Of a stretch of DNA of 5,797 bases, positions 5,026 to 5,797 are shown piece after piece. Within the stretch, counting starts at the first letter, position 1. Every line of letters begins with the position of its first letter. Origin of the DNA: an uncultured Chlorobiales bacterium (lineage in GTDB: Bacteria > Bacteroidota > Chlorobiia > Chlorobiales > Thermochlorobacteraceae); the NCBI GenBank assembly GCA_937959145.1, contig CALGMC010000336.1, positions 1 through 5,797 of the forward strand, in the 5' to 3' direction. The translations under genes and the position numbers were made by a program. The notes beneath the pieces were generated by a model that saw nothing but the letters and a program-made list of their open reading frames with translations, made no database searches and was not told the origin of the DNA.

Positions 5026-5797
5026 TTAGCTCAAACTTGCCAAGTTTTCTTGCAGTTTCAAGAGCGTTGTTTTGGCGTTGGCGAGTTTTTCTTTTTCAGC
5101 GTCAATAACTTCTTTCGGTGCGCGCGCCACAAAGCCTTCGTTTGCAAGTTTGGCTTCTAATTGCTTCACGTAGTTTTCCGACTTTTGAATCTCTTTGGCA
5201 AGGCGCGCTTTTTCTTTCTCGAAATCGATTAAGCCCTCGAGCAAGATGTAGAGTTCATTGCCCTCGACCATTGCGCTGGCGGCGTGTTTCGGCTTTGTAA
5301 GGTCGGCAGAAACATGGAGCGTTGCCCGCGCAAGCCGTTCAAGAAGCGCGCGCTCACGCACAAAGAGTTCGGCAGTTTCGGGCGTGCTTGGTTTGAGTTG
5401 CACGTGTGCAATCGGCGCAGGTGGCACGCCCAACACAGCACGAATGCTTCGAATTTCGGTAATCGCTTTTTTGATTAACTCGAATTCTTGTTCGGACAAC
5501 TTGTCGTTCCAAACACTTTCGCCTTGTGAAATTGGCGTGGTGTCTAAAAATGCGCCTTCGGCTCTTGGCGCAAGGTTTTGCCAAATTTCTTCCGTGATGA
5601 ACGGCATAATCGGGTGCAGCATTTTCAGTGCTTCTTCAAAGACGAAGAAGGCGCGACACAAGATGTTTTTCTTCTCTTCGGTCGATGAAGCCGTTTGAAG
5701 ATTGACTTTCATTGCCTCAATGAACCAATCGCAGAAGTCGCCCCAAATGAAGTCATAGACGAGTTTGGCTAAATCGTTGACGCGGAAATTGGTGACG
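5026..5797 (-). CDS. valS: Valyl-tRNA synthetase, C-terminal part (5' end outside window)
   Basis: The frame is open to the window edge, giving the last 256 residues of a protein normally near 900; the ATG at 5712 is internal. The enzyme charges tRNA-Val with valine in the cytoplasm. Visible are the anticodon-binding helical domain, with DLAKLVYDFIWGDFCDWFIE (8-27) and LHPIMPFITEEIWQNL (60-75), both strongly typical of ValRS, and the ValRS-specific C-terminal coiled-coil arm (about 188-256), with FEKEKARLAKEIQKSE and the APKEVIDAEKEKLA signature. The catalytic HIGH and KMSKS motifs and the editing domain lie outside. The gene is intact to a natural stop (TAA, 5028-5026). A toxin gene starts three bases downstream, so the toxin-antitoxin pair is likely co-transcribed from the valS promoter. 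Confidence 0.97.
   Translation of the reverse strand, partial: VTNFRVNDLAKLVYDFIWGDFCDWFIEAMKVNLQTASSTEEKKNILCRAFFVFEEALKMLHPIMPFITEEIWQNLAPRAEGAFLDTTPISQGESVWNDKLSEQEFELIKKAITEIRSIRAVLGVPPAPIAHVQLKPSTPETAELFVRERALLERLARATLHVSADLTKPKHAASAMVEGNELYILLEGLIDFEKEKARLAKEIQKSENYVKQLEAKLANEGFVARAPKEVIDAEKEKLANAKTTLLKLQENLASLS

Noticed and set aside
5258..5698. 146-codon + strand frame opposite valS
   Set aside because: Antisense shadow of the valyl-tRNA synthetase C-terminal domain; no family resemblance.

Overview
The window is bacterial chromosome, dense in genes and of moderate GC. It has five intact-looking or edge-cut genes plus a damaged-looking toxin-antitoxin pair. No rRNA, tRNA, CRISPR or transposase is visible. 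The host cannot be fixed from sequence alone. Most genes lack a clear Shine-Dalgarno site and start behind AT-rich leaders, and protein flavour is loosely compatible with the Bacteroidota/Chlorobi side of the tree, but this is a weak inference.

Layout. On the + strand are the C-terminal end of a medium-chain (MDR) NADPH:quinone-reductase-like oxidoreductase (1-333) and a Dps-type ferritin (353-841) with a strong AGGAGG site, followed by an intrinsic terminator (873-901). Everything else is on the - strand and converges on dps. Reading in the direction of transcription: the C-terminal 256 residues of valyl-tRNA synthetase (5797-5026), a RelE/HigB-family toxin three bases behind it (5022-4699 as read, really continuing to 4664 in another frame), a short HigA-like antitoxin (4683-4459), a 90-base gap with a small hairpin, an acetyl-CoA-synthetase-like ANL protein (4368-2521), and 15 bases later a CoA-acylating aldehyde dehydrogenase (2505-901).

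How they work together. The ANL synthetase and acylating aldehyde dehydrogenase form an apparent two-gene unit linking a carboxylic acid, its acyl-CoA and its aldehyde. Two features make the unit unusual. The synthetase has Ser (residue 603) where the family has its catalytic A10 lysine, and it also has altered P-loop and acyl-pocket motifs. The dehydrogenase carries an extra ~75-residue C-terminal tail with a Pro/Ala/Ser linker and a terminal amphipathic helix, resembling a bacterial-microcompartment encapsulation peptide. No shell gene is present here.

The toxin gene is the clearest anomaly. Its conserved C-terminus (HGFVKKTQKT) is intact but sits in the -1 frame, right after a six-T run forming the heptamer TTTTTTG. 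This could be a decayed gene, an assembly indel, or a programmed -1 frameshift. The antitoxin also seems to lose its helix-turn-helix by a frame change, which favours decay or sequencing error over regulated recoding.
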